A stretch of DNA of 64,000 nt from Acidovorax sp. 69 (GCF_002797445.1 NZ_PGEP01000001.1:372001-436000); one strand, 5' to 3'. Positions 16,324-26,709 are shown, counted from the stretch's first letter. The notes: a model not told the origin generated them from the sequence alone. Translations and numbers: made by a program.

Positions 16324-18699
16324 ATGCAACCCACGCCCTCTTCCGTTCCACAGCGTCGCCTGGCTCGCCAGGCGCGCCAGAAGTTCGTAGAGGGGCTCTG
16401 TTCGGGACTTCCAGAGCTGGACAAGACCGTTCTGGATTTTTTGGCCACGCTGATGAACCAGACGGGCACGGCCCGCGAAATGCAGGCGCGCCGTGATGCC
16501 TGGCTGCAGTATCAATCGCTGCGCTCTGCATGGCTCGAGCGCACCGGCAAAGCGTGGCAAGAGGCACTGGCTCCTCACATCAGCACCACCCGGGGGCAGC
16601 TCGCGGGTGGCGGGGCTGCCAGCCAGTTCGAGTTGCTGAGCGATGATGTAGTCGAAAACAAGATACTGGCTTCGCGCATGGCCCTGACGGTCAGTGAGCA
16701 GGTCAATCATCAGTTCGACACGCTGCGCCAACGCACGCAGTCGCTGGAGGGGCAGGAACTCGACGGCAGCGACATCCTCCGGCCTGATGCTGTCTGCCTG
16801 CTGCTGGTCGAACAATGGGTCGAAGCCGGCCTGTCCCGCACCGAACTTCAAACGGTGGTGGACCCCTTGCAACGTGACCTGGCGAATCTGCTGCAAAAGC
16901 ACTACCAGGCTGTCAACGTGTTCTATGTAGAGCAGGGCATTACGCCACAAGCTGACCTGAAATCCCGCGTCAAACGGACCTCCGGCGGCGCAGTCACGGG
17001 CAGCGGCGGTGGCGAGTCGGGCTCAGGGGGGCTGGCCTCACAGGCCCTGGCACAGACCCGCGAGGCGATGGCTGCAGCACGTGGTGGCATGGCCCAATCC
17101 GCGGGCTACCCTGCCGCACCCCAGCACCAGCGCATGAATCAGCAGCCGCCTGCCGGCTATCCGAGACACGGCATGCCCACGGCTTTTGCGACGGGCATGA
17201 CGCCACTGTCGCGTGCTCGCCAGAGGGCCCAAGGGGTCATGGGGCAGCTGCGCCGGTTGTTGACCCAACCCACCACCGGGTTCGATATGGTCAATGCACC
17301 GCCAGCATCTGCCGCGCTGGCCCACGCGCTCACGGCACACCGCGTGCATGCAGACACTTACTACAGCGGTGTCGCCACCCTGATGGAAGATTACAGTCCG
17401 GCCGCTGTCGTGCAGTTGGTCGGTGCTGTGCGCGAGCGCTCTACAGAACTCAAGAAGAAGGCCACCACCACCGGTGAAAAGGCCATCATTGAAGTGGTGG
17501 CGCTGATGTTCCAGAGCATTCTGGCAGAGGACCGCATCCCGCCTGCGGTGCGGGTGTGGTTTGCACGTTTGCAAGTGCCTGTGCTGCGTGTGGCGCTCGC
17601 GGAGCCCGAGTTTTTCAGCAATCTCGACCATCCCGCCCGCAAGCTGATTGACCGCATGGGCGCCTGTGTCCTCGGGTTCGATGCCACCACCATCAACGGC
17701 AGCGCGCTGGAGGCCGAAATTCGCCGCGTGGTGCAGGTGATTGAGCAGTACCCCGAAACCGGCCGCCGTGTGTTTCAGCTCGTTTATGACGAATTCGAAA
17801 AATTCCTGTCCAAGTTCTTGACCGAGAAGCAAGCCACATCACGCCTCGTCAGCGTGGCCCAGCAGGTCGAACAGAAGGAAACTCTGGCTATTCAATACAC
17901 CATCGAGTTGCGCACCATGCTGCGCGACATGCCGGTGCGCGATGAGATCCGGGAGTTTCTCTTCAAGACCTGGGCCGAGGTGCTTGCGCTTTCAGCGGTG
18001 CGCGATGGCCCGCAACACGCGGATACGATCACGTTCAAGCGGACCGCCGCAGACCTTGTCTGGGCGGCCAGCGCCAAGCCCAATCGCAGTGACCGTGCGC
18101 AGGTCATCCAGAATCTGCCAGGCCTGCTTCAAAGGTTGCGTCAGGGGCTCACATTGCTGGGCGTCAATGGCACGGTGCAGGATGCGCAGATCAAGACACT
18201 GACCGACACGCTGGCCGACGCCTTCTTGTCCAAGACGGCATCGATTCCACAGGCCCACATTGAAGCCATGGCCAAACGCCTGGCGAACCTGGAAGACTTC
18301 ATCAGCGACGCCACGCTGGGCGAGATGCCGCTCAACGCCGACAACATCGAAATGATGCTGGGTATTGATGCTTCGTCGATTCATGTGGTGGCAGACAATG
18401 GAGCGCCCGTCGACGAAGCCATGGTGGCCTGGGCGCAAGAGTTGCAGCCAGGCTCTTGGTACACGCTGGACCACAACGGCGCATCAGCCCAAGTGCAGTA
18501 TGCATGGCAGAGTCAGCGCAAGCAACTTCACCTGTTCGCTGCTGTCGATGGCAGCAGCTATCTGATTCAGTTGCGCCGCCTGGCTGCTTACCTGCAGGCG
18601 GGTTTGCTGGTGGCCCAGGACGAAGAGGGCCTTACACTGCGCGCTACGCGGGATGCGCTCGCCAAGCTTGATGCCAACCCGGAGCGGCTTCTGGACTGA
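16324..18699 (+). CDS. DUF1631 family protein
   Basis: A 791-residue protein that I recognise as the DUF1631 (PF07793) family by its N-terminus (ARQARQKFVEGLCSGLPEL) and the central VPVLRVALAEPEFFSNLDHP and HPARKLIDRMG motifs. It is soluble, with a Gly/Ser/Pro/Gln-rich linker at about 220-300. The C-terminus includes a small PilZ-like or beta-rich region around residues 700-770 (LQPGSWYTLDHNGASAQVQY). Family members are often placed near c-di-GMP or envelope genes, but no function is established. It starts 17 bases after secF and ends 19 bases before the convergent dprA stop. Confidence 0.85.
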   Translation: MQPTPSSVPQRRLARQARQKFVEGLCSGLPELDKTVLDFLATLMNQTGTAREMQARRDAWLQYQSLRSAWLERTGKAWQEALAPHISTTRGQLAGGGAASQFELLSDDVVENKILASRMALTVSEQVNHQFDTLRQRTQSLEGQELDGSDILRPDAVCLLLVEQWVEAGLSRTELQTVVDPLQRDLANLLQKHYQAVNVFYVEQGITPQADLKSRVKRTSGGAVTGSGGGESGSGGLASQALAQTREAMAAARGGMAQSAGYPAAPQHQRMNQQPPAGYPRHGMPTAFATGMTPLSRARQRAQGVMGQLRRLLTQPTTGFDMVNAPPASAALAHALTAHRVHADTYYSGVATLMEDYSPAAVVQLVGAVRERSTELKKKATTTGEKAIIEVVALMFQSILAEDRIPPAVRVWFARLQVPVLRVALAEPEFFSNLDHPARKLIDRMGACVLGFDATTINGSALEAEIRRVVQVIEQYPETGRRVFQLVYDEFEKFLSKFLTEKQATSRLVSVAQQVEQKETLAIQYTIELRTMLRDMPVRDEIREFLFKTWAEVLALSAVRDGPQHADTITFKRTAADLVWAASAKPNRSDRAQVIQNLPGLLQRLRQGLTLLGVNGTVQDAQIKTLTDTLADAFLSKTASIPQAHIEAMAKRLANLEDFISDATLGEMPLNADNIEMMLGIDASSIHVVADNGAPVDEAMVAWAQELQPGSWYTLDHNGASAQVQYAWQSQRKQLHLFAAVDGSSYLIQLRRLAAYLQAGLLVAQDEEGLTLRATRDALAKLDANPERLLD

Positions 18700-18718
18700 G
18701 TCTCCGGTGCGGCTGGTC

Positions 18719-19882
18719 TTAGCTCCTGCCTAGGCGCTGGAAAAGCCCCCCAGGGAGCCGTGCTACGAAGCCGGCGAGCTCCAGATCCAGCAGTGCCACC
18801 TGCAACGAAGCGGTGTCCATCCCCGTGCGTGCAACCAACGCATCTATGCCCATGGGATCAAAGCCCAAAGCCGCCAGCAAAGGGCTCTCTGTCCCCGTCT
18901 CAACGGCCGGTGTATTGCTGATAGTCGATTCAAAAGAGCCGGAGTCGGCGAGGGTCGGAATACGCAACTCCTCCAGAATATCCTGCGCAGACTCAACCAG
19001 CTTGGCGCCCTGGCGTATGAGTGCATGGCACCCGCGCGACTGGGGCGCATGGATGGATCCCGGAATGGCAAAAACCTCACGCCCCTGCTCGACGGCCATC
19101 CTTGCCGTGATCAAAGAGCCTGACGCCAGCGCGGCCTCTACCACCAGGGTGCCTTGCGAGAGGCCTGAGATGATGCGATTTCGCTTGGGGAAGTTGGCTG
19201 CCAGCGGCGGTGTCCCTAGCGGGTATTCGCTCACAAGGATTCCTTGGGCTGCAATGCGGCGCGCCAGGTCAAGGTTTTTGCGTGGATATACGCGGTCCAG
19301 CCCTGTCCCCACCACGGCAATCGTCGCAGCCGCCGGAGCGTCAGCCACCGCCGCGTCCAGTGCACCCTCATGGGCAGCCGCATCCACGCCCAGCGCCAGT
19401 CCCGAAACAATTGTCAGCCCCGCACCCTGCAATGCCCGTGAAAAGAGACGTGCATTGTCGGTCCCCTGAGCGGTGGGGTTGCGGCTACCGACGACCGCCA
19501 GGCATCTGTCCAGCGGAAAGGGCTGCCGCGCCAGCAGGTGGGCGGGACCGACAAGATACAGCAGCAGCGGGGGGTCTTCCGTGTCGAGCAGTGCCTTGGG
19601 GTATCGGTGATCTCCCAGCGTGATGATGGCGCGTGTTGCCCCTTGCGGATCGGAGCTAGACAGCCATTGAGAGGTGGTCTCCCAAAGAGGCATCCATGCG
19701 GCAGGAGTGTCGCGCAGGGCCCGCGCCTGGGGCGCTGTTACACATTGCTCAAGAGCCGATTGGGATTGGCGAAAGATGGCTGGGGGGAGCCCAAAACATG
19801 ACAGCAGACGCCGTGCGGCCCCATTGCCTACGCCGGGAGTCACTGTCAGGCGCAGCCAAGCACCCAGCTCGTCGTGGTCCAT
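18719..19882 (-). CDS. dprA: DNA-processing protein DprA
   Basis: A 387-residue protein from ATG 19882; an upstream in-frame start at 19921 would add 13 residues. DprA binds incoming single-stranded DNA and loads RecA during natural transformation. The N-terminal SAM-like region (LRLTVTPGVGNGAARRLL) is followed by the Rossmann-like domain with LAVVGSRNPTAQG, IVSGLALGVDAAAHEGAL and GTGLDRVYPRKNLDLARRIA. The C-terminal winged helix (ALGFDPMGIDALVARTGM) is present. It lies 80 bases downstream of the LysM gene on the same strand, the order commonly seen opposite def-fmt in Burkholderiales. Confidence 0.95.
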   Translation of the reverse strand: MDHDELGAWLRLTVTPGVGNGAARRLLSCFGLPPAIFRQSQSALEQCVTAPQARALRDTPAAWMPLWETTSQWLSSSDPQGATRAIITLGDHRYPKALLDTEDPPLLLYLVGPAHLLARQPFPLDRCLAVVGSRNPTAQGTDNARLFSRALQGAGLTIVSGLALGVDAAAHEGALDAAVADAPAAATIAVVGTGLDRVYPRKNLDLARRIAAQGILVSEYPLGTPPLAANFPKRNRIISGLSQGTLVVEAALASGSLITARMAVEQGREVFAIPGSIHAPQSRGCHALIRQGAKLVESAQDILEELRIPTLADSGSFESTISNTPAVETGTESPLLAALGFDPMGIDALVARTGMDTASLQVALLDLELAGFVARLPGGLFQRLGRS

Positions 19883-19962
19883 GGACTTTTCTGAGGGCGA
19901 GGGATCCGGCGCAGGCCTCACATCAAGAAGCTTGCAACCAGTGCCGTGCGCTCAAGAGCAGA

Positions 19963-21165
19963 TTACTTGGGATTGATCAGGCGATCGCCTATGCGCACGC
20001 CATTGCGGATCTCAAGGAGTAGCACATAAGACACACGCTCGAAGGTGCGAAACACCATGGCCGTGCCGTTGATCTCGCTGGGCAGCTTGACCATGGGTTT
20101 GGCTTCGTCAGTGGAGTCCTTGATGCGATCGCCCTTGGTCATCAGGTTAAGAACATGCCCCGGTTCGATACCGTCCTGCGAACCCAAGTTGATGGCAACC
20201 ACCTGATTCTGTGCGGCGTAAGCCACGGCGGAGCTGCCATAAATAGACACCACGCGGGCGTCAACGTCAATCTCGGGTGCGCGAGGTGTATAGCTTGTGA
20301 AGGCCCGGGCGGGAGCAGGCAGAAGTCGGTCACCCGCTTGAACCTCTTCTTTGGTGGCAGACAGATCGACGGTGGCGGGAACATATTCGGCGGTGTACCC
20401 CCCTTTGCCATTGGGGACTTCCTCGAAGGACTCTCCTCGGACCAACTCGGCCTTGCCGAGGTATTGCGCTTCGTAGCCGAGGACTTCACCTGTCAAAGGG
20501 TCCTTCATTGCAACGGCATTGCGGAACACGCGGTAGTGGCGAGGCTCACCTGCTTCTGCCAACACAGGCGACGCGGCGTCACCGCGCACATAGACGCGGT
20601 CCCCGGCACCCATCAGCACACGCTGCTCGGTCGTGGCGATCACACGTGGTGCACGCAGCAGCACTTGCTCATCCACCACCAGCGGCTCGACCAAAAAGGG
20701 TTCGATCAGGTGCGGCTTGAGGGTAGGCAGGGCGGATTCTGCCAGGCTGTCGCTGCGCGTGCGTGGCGACACCCGAACGGTTTCCGGCTCATTGGACCGG
20801 CTGGTGCGCAAGCGGGCATAGCCTCCCTCTTTCTCCAGGTACAACGTCTGCCCGGGGAAAATCAGGTGCGGATTTGGAATTGCCTTGAGGTTCATTCCCC
20901 ACAATTCAGGCCAGCGCCAAGGGCGCTTGAGGTACATGCCCGAAATACCCCAAAGCGTATCTCCACGTTTGACGGTGTAGGTGTCGGGGGCGTTCTGCGC
21001 AAGCTCTTCCAGGGGGACGCCGCGCTCGGACACTTGCTGCGCCGTGGCGCGCTGGCCGCTGGAAATGGGGTAGTTCTGCGCCTGAACCGGCAAGACCAGC
21101 ATGGCGCCAGCAATGATGGTGAGCGCACCCAGGGCGGTTCGCCGCACGCTGGTGAATGCCTTCAT
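19963..21165 (-). CDS. LysM domain cell-wall-binding protein
   Basis: A 400-residue secreted protein from ATG 21165, chosen because AAAGGAAC lies 7 bases upstream. The signal peptide (ALGALTIIAGAMLVLPVQAQ) is followed by a LysM domain at about 60-110 (YTVKRGDTLWGISGMYLK, then LIFPGQTLYL) that binds peptidoglycan. The remaining 290 residues are a beta-rich region of unknown role, ending in a conserved ISGTAMVFRTFERVSY-like segment (here INGTAMVFRTFERVSYVLLL). It precedes dprA on the same strand and is divergent from def across a 199-base promoter region. Confidence 0.9.
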   Translation of the reverse strand: MKAFTSVRRTALGALTIIAGAMLVLPVQAQNYPISSGQRATAQQVSERGVPLEELAQNAPDTYTVKRGDTLWGISGMYLKRPWRWPELWGMNLKAIPNPHLIFPGQTLYLEKEGGYARLRTSRSNEPETVRVSPRTRSDSLAESALPTLKPHLIEPFLVEPLVVDEQVLLRAPRVIATTEQRVLMGAGDRVYVRGDAASPVLAEAGEPRHYRVFRNAVAMKDPLTGEVLGYEAQYLGKAELVRGESFEEVPNGKGGYTAEYVPATVDLSATKEEVQAGDRLLPAPARAFTSYTPRAPEIDVDARVVSIYGSSAVAYAAQNQVVAINLGSQDGIEPGHVLNLMTKGDRIKDSTDEAKPMVKLPSEINGTAMVFRTFERVSYVLLLEIRNGVRIGDRLINPK

Positions 21166-21364
21166 GTTGTTCCTTTTCTCATGCATTGTGAAACGCCCCC
21201 TCACTGGCAACTCAGCGCTCGCAGCATGCGGGCGCCCTGGCAAAAACGTTACGAACCTTTTTAGATTCTCTGCTCAAGCCCTTGATTCGGCAACGATTAT
21301 TGGTTTGTAACGCTGCAACCAGTCTCAAAAGTGGCGAAAATAGCGACATCTCTTACCTGCAGCC

Positions 21365-21874
21365 ATGGCAATCCTTCCCATTCTCTGTTACCCAGACCCT
21401 CGGCTTCACAAGGTCGCTCACCCTATCCAGGCGGTGGATGACCGCATCCGGACGCTGGTGGCCGACATGCTGGCCACCATGTACGACGCCCATGGCATTG
21501 GTCTTGCGGCCACCCAGGTGGATGTGCATGAGCGATTGGTGGTGATCGATGTGTCCGAAGAACGTGACCAGCCCCTGGTGCTGATCAATCCCGAACTTGT
21601 CTGGACGAGTGCTGAGAAGCACATGAACGAAGAAGGTTGCCTGTCGGTACCAGGGATCTACGACGGCGTTGAGCGTTTTGACGCTGTTCATGTGCGAGCG
21701 CAGGATGCCCAGGGCACTTCGCGCGTCATTGAAGCGGACGGCCTGCTCGCTGTCTGCATCCAGCACGAGATGGATCACCTGATGGGCAAGGTGTTCGTGG
21801 AATACCTCTCCCCCCTCAAACGCAACCGCATTAAGACCAAGATGATTAAGCAACAGCGGGAGACCCGCGAGTGA
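21365..21874 (+). CDS. def: Peptide deformylase
   Basis: A 169-residue Fe2+ hydrolase that removes the formyl group from nascent proteins. All three family motifs are present: GIGLAATQ at 44-51, EGCLS at 90-94 with metal ligand Cys92, and QHEMDH at 133-138 with ligands His134 and His138 and catalytic Glu135. Motif 1 reads GIGLAATQ, where many type I enzymes have GVGLAAPQ. The stop overlaps the lipoprotein gene start, and fmt follows, so the formylation and deformylation enzymes are co-transcribed as in many bacteria. Confidence 0.97.
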   Translation: MAILPILCYPDPRLHKVAHPIQAVDDRIRTLVADMLATMYDAHGIGLAATQVDVHERLVVIDVSEERDQPLVLINPELVWTSAEKHMNEEGCLSVPGIYDGVERFDAVHVRAQDAQGTSRVIEADGLLAVCIQHEMDHLMGKVFVEYLSPLKRNRIKTKMIKQQRETRE

Positions 21875-22383
21875 TGCGTTCAGCGCTCTGCACCCTGCGG
21901 GGTGGCGGAGTGCTAGCGTTGGCAGCGCTTTTGGTTGTTCAACTTTCGGGCTGTGCGATGCCTGCCCGTGAAAAACCCGGTGCTTTGCGCTCCGACGTGC
22001 TGGCCCGGCTAGGGCCACCCACGGCCTCTTTTCCCTTGTCATCGGGCGAGCGGCTGCTGTACTCCGAACTCCCAGCAGGGTTTGCTGCATACACCCTCGA
22101 CTTCGATGCTGCCGGCAGGTTGGTGCGCAACGAGCAGGTACTGACGCAGTCACGCTTCGAGAGCATTCCCGTCGACCTGTGGACCGCTGTCAACGTGCAG
22201 CGCACCTTTGGTGCACCCCTTCGCGTGGAGCGGGTGGCCCGCTTTGACGGCGACATCTGGACGTATCGTTTCCGTCAGAACTCTGACCCGCGACTTGCCC
22301 ATGTGCACCTAGACCGCGAAGGCGTCGTACGGCGTGTGATGTTCACGGACGAACTCCCCAATTTTGACAACACGCGCGACTGA
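21874..22383 (+). CDS. Lipoprotein with BamE/SmpA-like fold
   Basis: A 169-residue lipoprotein from ATG 21874, whose A is the last base of the def stop (TGATG). GTG 21871 is an alternative. The signal peptide ends in lipobox LSGC (Cys27). The mature part shows two repeats of a GxPxxxxxxxG...W.Y.F...G pattern (VLARLGPPTASFPLSSGERL; FGAPLRVERVARFDGDIWTY), as in SmpA/OmlA (BamE-like) proteins. It may assist outer-membrane assembly, but it lacks close resemblance to BamE itself. Insertion between def and fmt is typical of this lineage as far as I recall. Confidence 0.75.
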   Translation: MRSALCTLRGGGVLALAALLVVQLSGCAMPAREKPGALRSDVLARLGPPTASFPLSSGERLLYSELPAGFAAYTLDFDAAGRLVRNEQVLTQSRFESIPVDLWTAVNVQRTFGAPLRVERVARFDGDIWTYRFRQNSDPRLAHVHLDREGVVRRVMFTDELPNFDNTRD

Positions 22384-22413
22384 GCGCGTATTAAGCGACC
22401 GAAATCCATTGCC

Positions 22414-23388
22414 ATGAGAGTTATTTTTGCCGGCACACCTGAATTTGCCCGCGTGGCACTTGAACGACTTGTGGCCGCTGGGTTCACCGTGCCGCTGGTG
22501 CTCACTCAGCCAGACCGCCCCGCTGGCCGCGGCATGAAGCTGCAGGCATCACCCGTCAAGCAGTGCGCGCAGGCGCATGGTATTCCCGTTGCACAGCCGC
22601 GCAGTTTGCGTCTGGACGGCAAATACCCCGATGACGCCGCAGCAGCGCGTGAGGCGCTGCTGAGCGCAAAGGCCGATGTGATGGTGGTGGCTGCCTATGG
22701 TTTGATCCTGCCGCAATGGGTGCTGGACCTGCCCGCCAGGGGCTGTCTGAACATCCACGCCAGCTTGCTGCCTCGCTGGCGCGGCGCTGCGCCTATCCAT
22801 CGGGCTATCGAGGCGGGGGATGCGCAAACCGGCGTCACCATCATGCAGATGGACGCGGGCCTGGATACGGGTGCCATGTTGCTGAGGGAGCCGCTGGCCA
22901 TCGGCCCCGATGACACCACCGCAGCGCTGCATGATCGACTTGCCACCCTGGGCGGGCGCATGATCGTGGAAGCGCTGGAGCTGGCGGCTTGCGGCGGCCT
23001 GCAGCCCGTGCCGCAACCGGCCGAGGGCATCACTTACGCCCACAAAATCGAGAAAACCGAAAGTACCATCGACTGGGCGCTGCCAGCCGCAGTGATCGGT
23101 CAGCGTATCCGGGCGTTCGACCCGTTTCCCGGCGCCAGCACCGAGTGCGGCGGCGAAGTCATCAAGATCTGGTGCTATAAAATTAGTAGCAATGTAGATT
23201 TGCCAGACGAGCGCCCTGGCCTCATTTCATCCGTGGATGATGCCGGGGTGGTGGTGGCCTGCGGGGCTGGAACTGCCTTGCGCCTGACGACGCTGCAACG
23301 CGCAGGTGGCAAACGGCTGCCCGCTGCCGACTTTCTGCGCGGCTTCGATTTGCAGCCCGGTATGGTGCTGGGTAGCCCCAGCGCATGA
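22414..23388 (+). CDS. fmt: Methionyl-tRNA formyltransferase
   Basis: A 324-residue enzyme that formylates Met-tRNAi using 10-formyl-tetrahydrofolate. The N-terminal formyltransferase domain has the start [10 protein letters not shown], the [12 protein letters not shown] loop and catalytic residues Asn113, His115 and Asp151. The C-terminal domain starts near residue 205 ([17 protein letters not shown]). Codons about 254-270 coincide with copy D of the dispersed palindromic element, giving an unusual [17 protein letters not shown] segment in the tRNA-binding domain. The ATGA overlap with azlC suggests coupling. Confidence 0.96.
   Translation: MRVIFAGTPEFARVALERLVAAGFTVPLVLTQPDRPAGRGMKLQASPVKQCAQAHGIPVAQPRSLRLDGKYPDDAAAAREALLSAKADVMVVAAYGLILPQWVLDLPARGCLNIHASLLPRWRGAAPIHRAIEAGDAQTGVTIMQMDAGLDTGAMLLREPLAIGPDDTTAALHDRLATLGGRMIVEALELAACGGLQPVPQPAEGITYAHKIEKTESTIDWALPAAVIGQRIRAFDPFPGASTECGGEVIKIWCYKISSNVDLPDERPGLISSVDDAGVVVACGAGTALRLTTLQRAGGKRLPAADFLRGFDLQPGMVLGSPSA
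23172..23222 (-). repeat. Dispersed palindromic element, copy D, inside fmt
   Basis: A reverse-oriented copy containing GCTATAAAATTAGTAGCAAT at one end and GAGCGCCCTGGCCTCATTT at the other. It lies wholly within fmt and keeps its frame open. The local AT content stands out from the surrounding gene. Confidence 0.6.
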
Positions 23389-24209
23389 GCCTCAAGGCGA
23401 CCCTGCGCAGCACAATGCGCCACCCGTCGTTTCGGTTGGCGGCTGTGGACATGGCGGGCACCTCGCTCGGCATCGTAGCCTGGGGATTGGTCACGGGGGT
23501 GGCCATGGTCAAAAGCGGTATGTCGGCGGGCATGGCCGTGTTCATGTCGCTGATGGTCTATGCCGGCAGCGCGCAACTGGCGGTCATGCCGCTGCTGTCC
23601 GTGGGTGCGCCGCTGTGGGTCATCTGGCTCACGGCGGGTTGTGTGAACCTGCGCTTCGTGATCTTCAGCAGCATGTGGCGCAGCTACTTTGCGCATCTGC
23701 CGTTGCGCCAGCGGCTGGCGTTGGGCTATTTCAGCGGGGACGTGATCTATGTGGCGTTCATGCAGCGGTTCCCGGAGCCACGCCCAGCGCCTGAACAGGT
23801 GCCATATTTCTGGGGGGCTGCGACCACCAATTGGCTGGCGTGGCAGGTGCCATCGATCGTCGGCATCCTGCTGGCCAACGCCGTGCCCTTGTCCTGGGGG
23901 CTTGGCTTTGCCGGCGTGCTGGCACTGCTTGGCGTGCTGCTGTCATTACTGTTCGACCGGGCTACCTGGCTGGCCACCGGTGTCGCTGCCACGGCTGCAA
24001 TTGCCGCCTTTGCTTTGCCACTCAAGCTCAACATCCTTGTGGCTCTTGCCGCTGCTGTGGCCGCTGGGCTGTTGATGGAAGCGGTGGACCGCCGCCGCCA
24101 CAAACCGGAGTTGCTGTTGGTACCAGCCGACAGCGTCATGCCGCCTGAAGAACGCGAGCATGTTGAAGCGGGCGACATCGTGCCGCTGCGCGAGGAGCGC
24201 CATCCATGA
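23385..24209 (+). CDS. azlC: AzlC-family branched-chain amino acid exporter, large subunit
   Basis: A 274-residue inner-membrane protein with about seven helices between residues 20 and 230. The AzlC signatures are [35 protein letters not shown] and [19 protein letters not shown]. AzlCD/BrnFE pairs export branched-chain amino acids and some analogues. The C-terminal 35 residues are soluble and acidic, longer than usual. It overlaps fmt by four bases at its start and azlD by four at its end, so fmt, azlC and azlD are probably one transcript. Confidence 0.9.
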   Translation: MSLKATLRSTMRHPSFRLAAVDMAGTSLGIVAWGLVTGVAMVKSGMSAGMAVFMSLMVYAGSAQLAVMPLLSVGAPLWVIWLTAGCVNLRFVIFSSMWRSYFAHLPLRQRLALGYFSGDVIYVAFMQRFPEPRPAPEQVPYFWGAATTNWLAWQVPSIVGILLANAVPLSWGLGFAGVLALLGVLLSLLFDRATWLATGVAATAAIAAFALPLKLNILVALAAAVAAGLLMEAVDRRRHKPELLLVPADSVMPPEEREHVEAGDIVPLREERHP

Positions 24210-24541
24210 GCTGGTCCTGGGTTGAGCCCGTCATCGCCACGGTGGGCCTCGCGATCATTACCGTGGTGTCACGCTCGTTTTTCATGATCCCCGAGCGGGA
24301 GTTGCCCTTGCCCGACTGGCTCAAGCGTGGGCTCAAATACGCCCCCCTGGCCGCGCTGACGGCCGTGATCGCACCCGAGATTTTCATGGCGCAGGGCGAA
24401 CTCATCGATACCGTCATGGATGCGCGCCTGCCCGCAGTGCTGTGCGCCAGCATCTACTACTTCTGGCGCCGAGGCATCCTGGGTACGATCCTTGTCGGCA
24501 TGTCTGTGTATCTGCCACTGCATATCGGCTGGGGCTGGTGA
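24206..24541 (+). CDS. azlD: AzlD-family transporter small subunit
   Basis: A 111-residue protein with three to four hydrophobic helices (VIATVGLAIITVVSRSFFMI; LAALTAVIAPEIFM; ILVGMSVYLPLHIGWGW), the size and pattern of AzlD. It pairs with AzlC to form the exporter. ATGA overlap with azlC supports translational coupling. No nearby Lrp-type regulator is evident, unlike in Bacillus or Corynebacterium. Confidence 0.88.
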   Translation: MSWSWVEPVIATVGLAIITVVSRSFFMIPERELPLPDWLKRGLKYAPLAALTAVIAPEIFMAQGELIDTVMDARLPAVLCASIYYFWRRGILGTILVGMSVYLPLHIGWGW

Positions 24542-24614
24542 GCACAGGGAGGCGCAGCGCGGCCGCCTAAAATGACTGCCCTGATCCATGTGCCCCTCCA
24601 GGAAGCTCTCCCCC

Positions 24615-25814
24615 ATGAATATTCTTCGCTTTTCCGATCTGTGTGCCCAGGGCAAGGCCCAAGGCCAGCGCGTCTTCATCCGCGCGGACATGAACGTTCC
24701 GCAGGACGACGCCGGCCGCATCACCGAAGACACCCGCATTCGCGCATCGATCCCGTGCATTCGCATGGCGCTGGATGCCGGCGCCGCCGTGATGGTGACC
24801 AGCCACCTGGGCCGTCCGACTGAAGGCGAGTTCAAGCCCGAGGACTCCCTTGCGCCCGTCGCCGCGCGCTTGACCGAGCTGCTGGGCCGCGACGTGCCGT
24901 TGGTATCTGGCTGGGTGGAGGGCGTTACGGTCGCTCCCGGCCAGGTCGTGCTGCTGGAGAACTGCCGTCTGAACGTGGGCGAAAAGAAGAACAAGGAAGA
25001 GCTGGCACGCAAGATGGCGGCTCTGTGCGACATCTTCGTCAACGATGCTTTCGGCACGGCACACCGCGCAGAAGGCACTACCTACGGCATCGCCCAGTTC
25101 GCCCCGATCGCCTGCGCTGGCCCGCTGCTGTCCGCTGAAATTGATGCGCTCACGAAAGCACTGGCCCAGCCCCAGCGCCCGCTGGCCGCCATCGTGGCGG
25201 GCTCCAAGGTGTCCACCAAACTCACTATCCTGCAAAGCTTGGCCGACAAGGTCGATCAGCTGATTGTGGGTGGCGGCATTGCCAACACGTTCATGCTGGC
25301 TGCGGGTCTGCCCATTGGCAAAAGCCTGGCTGAGCCGGACCTGCTGGACGCGGCCCGGTCGGTGATGGCCTCCATGAAGGCGCGAGGCGCGGAGGTGCCA
25401 ATCCCCACCGATGTGGTTGTGGCCAAGAGCTTTTCCGCTGATGCCCCCGCCACCGTGAAGGCTGCTACTGACGTAGCGCCTGACGACATGATCCTGGACA
25501 TTGGTCCCGATACTGCAGCCCGCTTGGCGGCCCAGCTCACTTCGGCGGGCACCATTGTCTGGAACGGCCCCGTGGGCGTGTTCGAGTTCGCTGCGTTCGA
25601 GAACGGTACACGCTCCATCGCCAAGGCAATTTCCGAGTCGCCTGCGTTCAGCATTGCCGGGGGCGGCGACACACTGGCGGCCATCGCCAAGTACGGGATC
25701 GAAAAACAGGTGGGTTATATCTCGACCGGTGGCGGCGCCTTTTTGGAAGTACTGGAAGGCAAAAAACTGCCCGCCTTCGACATCCTGGAGCAGCGCGCTG
25801 CGGCCGTCTTGTAA
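24615..25814 (+). CDS. pgk: Phosphoglycerate kinase
   Basis: A 399-residue glycolytic enzyme that interconverts 1,3-bisphosphoglycerate and 3-phosphoglycerate, making ATP. Start ATG 24615 gives the usual N-terminus before [13 protein letters not shown]. Other signatures are [49 protein letters not shown] and [16 protein letters not shown] near the C-terminus. The other glycolytic/Calvin-type genes gapA, tkt, pyk and fba lie 6-20 kb downstream rather than adjacent. Confidence 0.97.
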   Translation: MNILRFSDLCAQGKAQGQRVFIRADMNVPQDDAGRITEDTRIRASIPCIRMALDAGAAVMVTSHLGRPTEGEFKPEDSLAPVAARLTELLGRDVPLVSGWVEGVTVAPGQVVLLENCRLNVGEKKNKEELARKMAALCDIFVNDAFGTAHRAEGTTYGIAQFAPIACAGPLLSAEIDALTKALAQPQRPLAAIVAGSKVSTKLTILQSLADKVDQLIVGGGIANTFMLAAGLPIGKSLAEPDLLDAARSVMASMKARGAEVPIPTDVVVAKSFSADAPATVKAATDVAPDDMILDIGPDTAARLAAQLTSAGTIVWNGPVGVFEFAAFENGTRSIAKAISESPAFSIAGGGDTLAAIAKYGIEKQVGYISTGGGAFLEVLEGKKLPAFDILEQRAAAVL

Positions 25815-26022
25815 GCAAATGCAAGGCTGGTGGGTCAATATCGGCTTACATGCCTTGCATCGACACACAACTGTGACCAAAAACAACGAACTGTGTACGC
25901 CGGAGCGTAGTTAGCGTAATTTTTTCTTGTTTTTGTTGAGGATACCGCCCAGAATTATTTTTCAATCGCGCGGGGCAGTATCTGGTCCAGATCCTCGCAA
26001 ATCTAGTCCGTAGGAGGGAATC

Positions 26023-26709
26023 ATGTCGTTTTCAAAGGCAATCAGCTTGGCCGTTCTGGCTGGCGCTGTAGCAACTTTGGTTGGGTGCGCTCAGAGGGCA
26101 CCTATTCCCGTTGCGGAAAATTTTGAATACACCTCGCAGCCCAAGGTCCGCTCTGCAGGTCACTGGGACTTGGTGTCGCGTGATGTGGTGGGCCAAACTT
26201 TGGGCACGCTTGATAAGGCAGGTGTAGCACCGAACACGCCGCTGCATGTGTCGTTGCCCGCCAATGCCACGCAGTTTGAAACTGCGTTCCGCGAGTTTCT
26301 GATCACCAAGCTCGTTCAAAACGGAGCCGTGGTACAGCAGAGTCTGGGCCAGGCGCTGGAAGTCTCCTATGGGATCCAGGTGGTTCGCCACAACAGTGAT
26401 CGTCCTCACTTCATCCCAGGCCAGTTCACCATGCTGGCTGCGGGCCTGTTTGCCGCCTACGGTCTGCGCCATGAGCACATCGACGCCCAGCTGGCCGCAG
26501 GCCTCGGTCTGTCGATTGCAGCCGATTACGCCAATAGCATCAACTCCGGCGGCCCTACTAACACTGAGCTGATCCTGACAACCACCGTCACACGCGGTGG
26601 TCAGTATCTGGCCCGCAAGACCGACGTGTACTACCTGGAAAACGCTGACACCCCGCTGTTCACGCGTCCCTCGTACAAGAACGTCAACATGAAGGTTGTC
26701 TCGCAATGA
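26023..26709 (+). CDS. Lipoprotein of unknown function, paired with FlgO-family gene
   Basis: A 228-residue lipoprotein with lipobox LVGC (Cys22) and a strong AGGAGG site at 26012-26017. I do not recognise the family. The mature part resembles a conjugal-transfer or curli-type accessory lipoprotein only in size. It contains an amphipathic Ala/Leu-rich stretch (TMLAAGLFAAYGLR, LAAGLGLSIAADYANSIN) and a C-terminal beta-rich part (TELILTTTVTRGGQYLARKT). It overlaps the FlgO-family gene by ATGA and is preceded by a 208-base AT-rich intergenic region, so the pair is a two-gene operon. Confidence 0.8.
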   Translation: MSFSKAISLAVLAGAVATLVGCAQRAPIPVAENFEYTSQPKVRSAGHWDLVSRDVVGQTLGTLDKAGVAPNTPLHVSLPANATQFETAFREFLITKLVQNGAVVQQSLGQALEVSYGIQVVRHNSDRPHFIPGQFTMLAAGLFAAYGLRHEHIDAQLAAGLGLSIAADYANSINSGGPTNTELILTTTVTRGGQYLARKTDVYYLENADTPLFTRPSYKNVNMKVVSQ

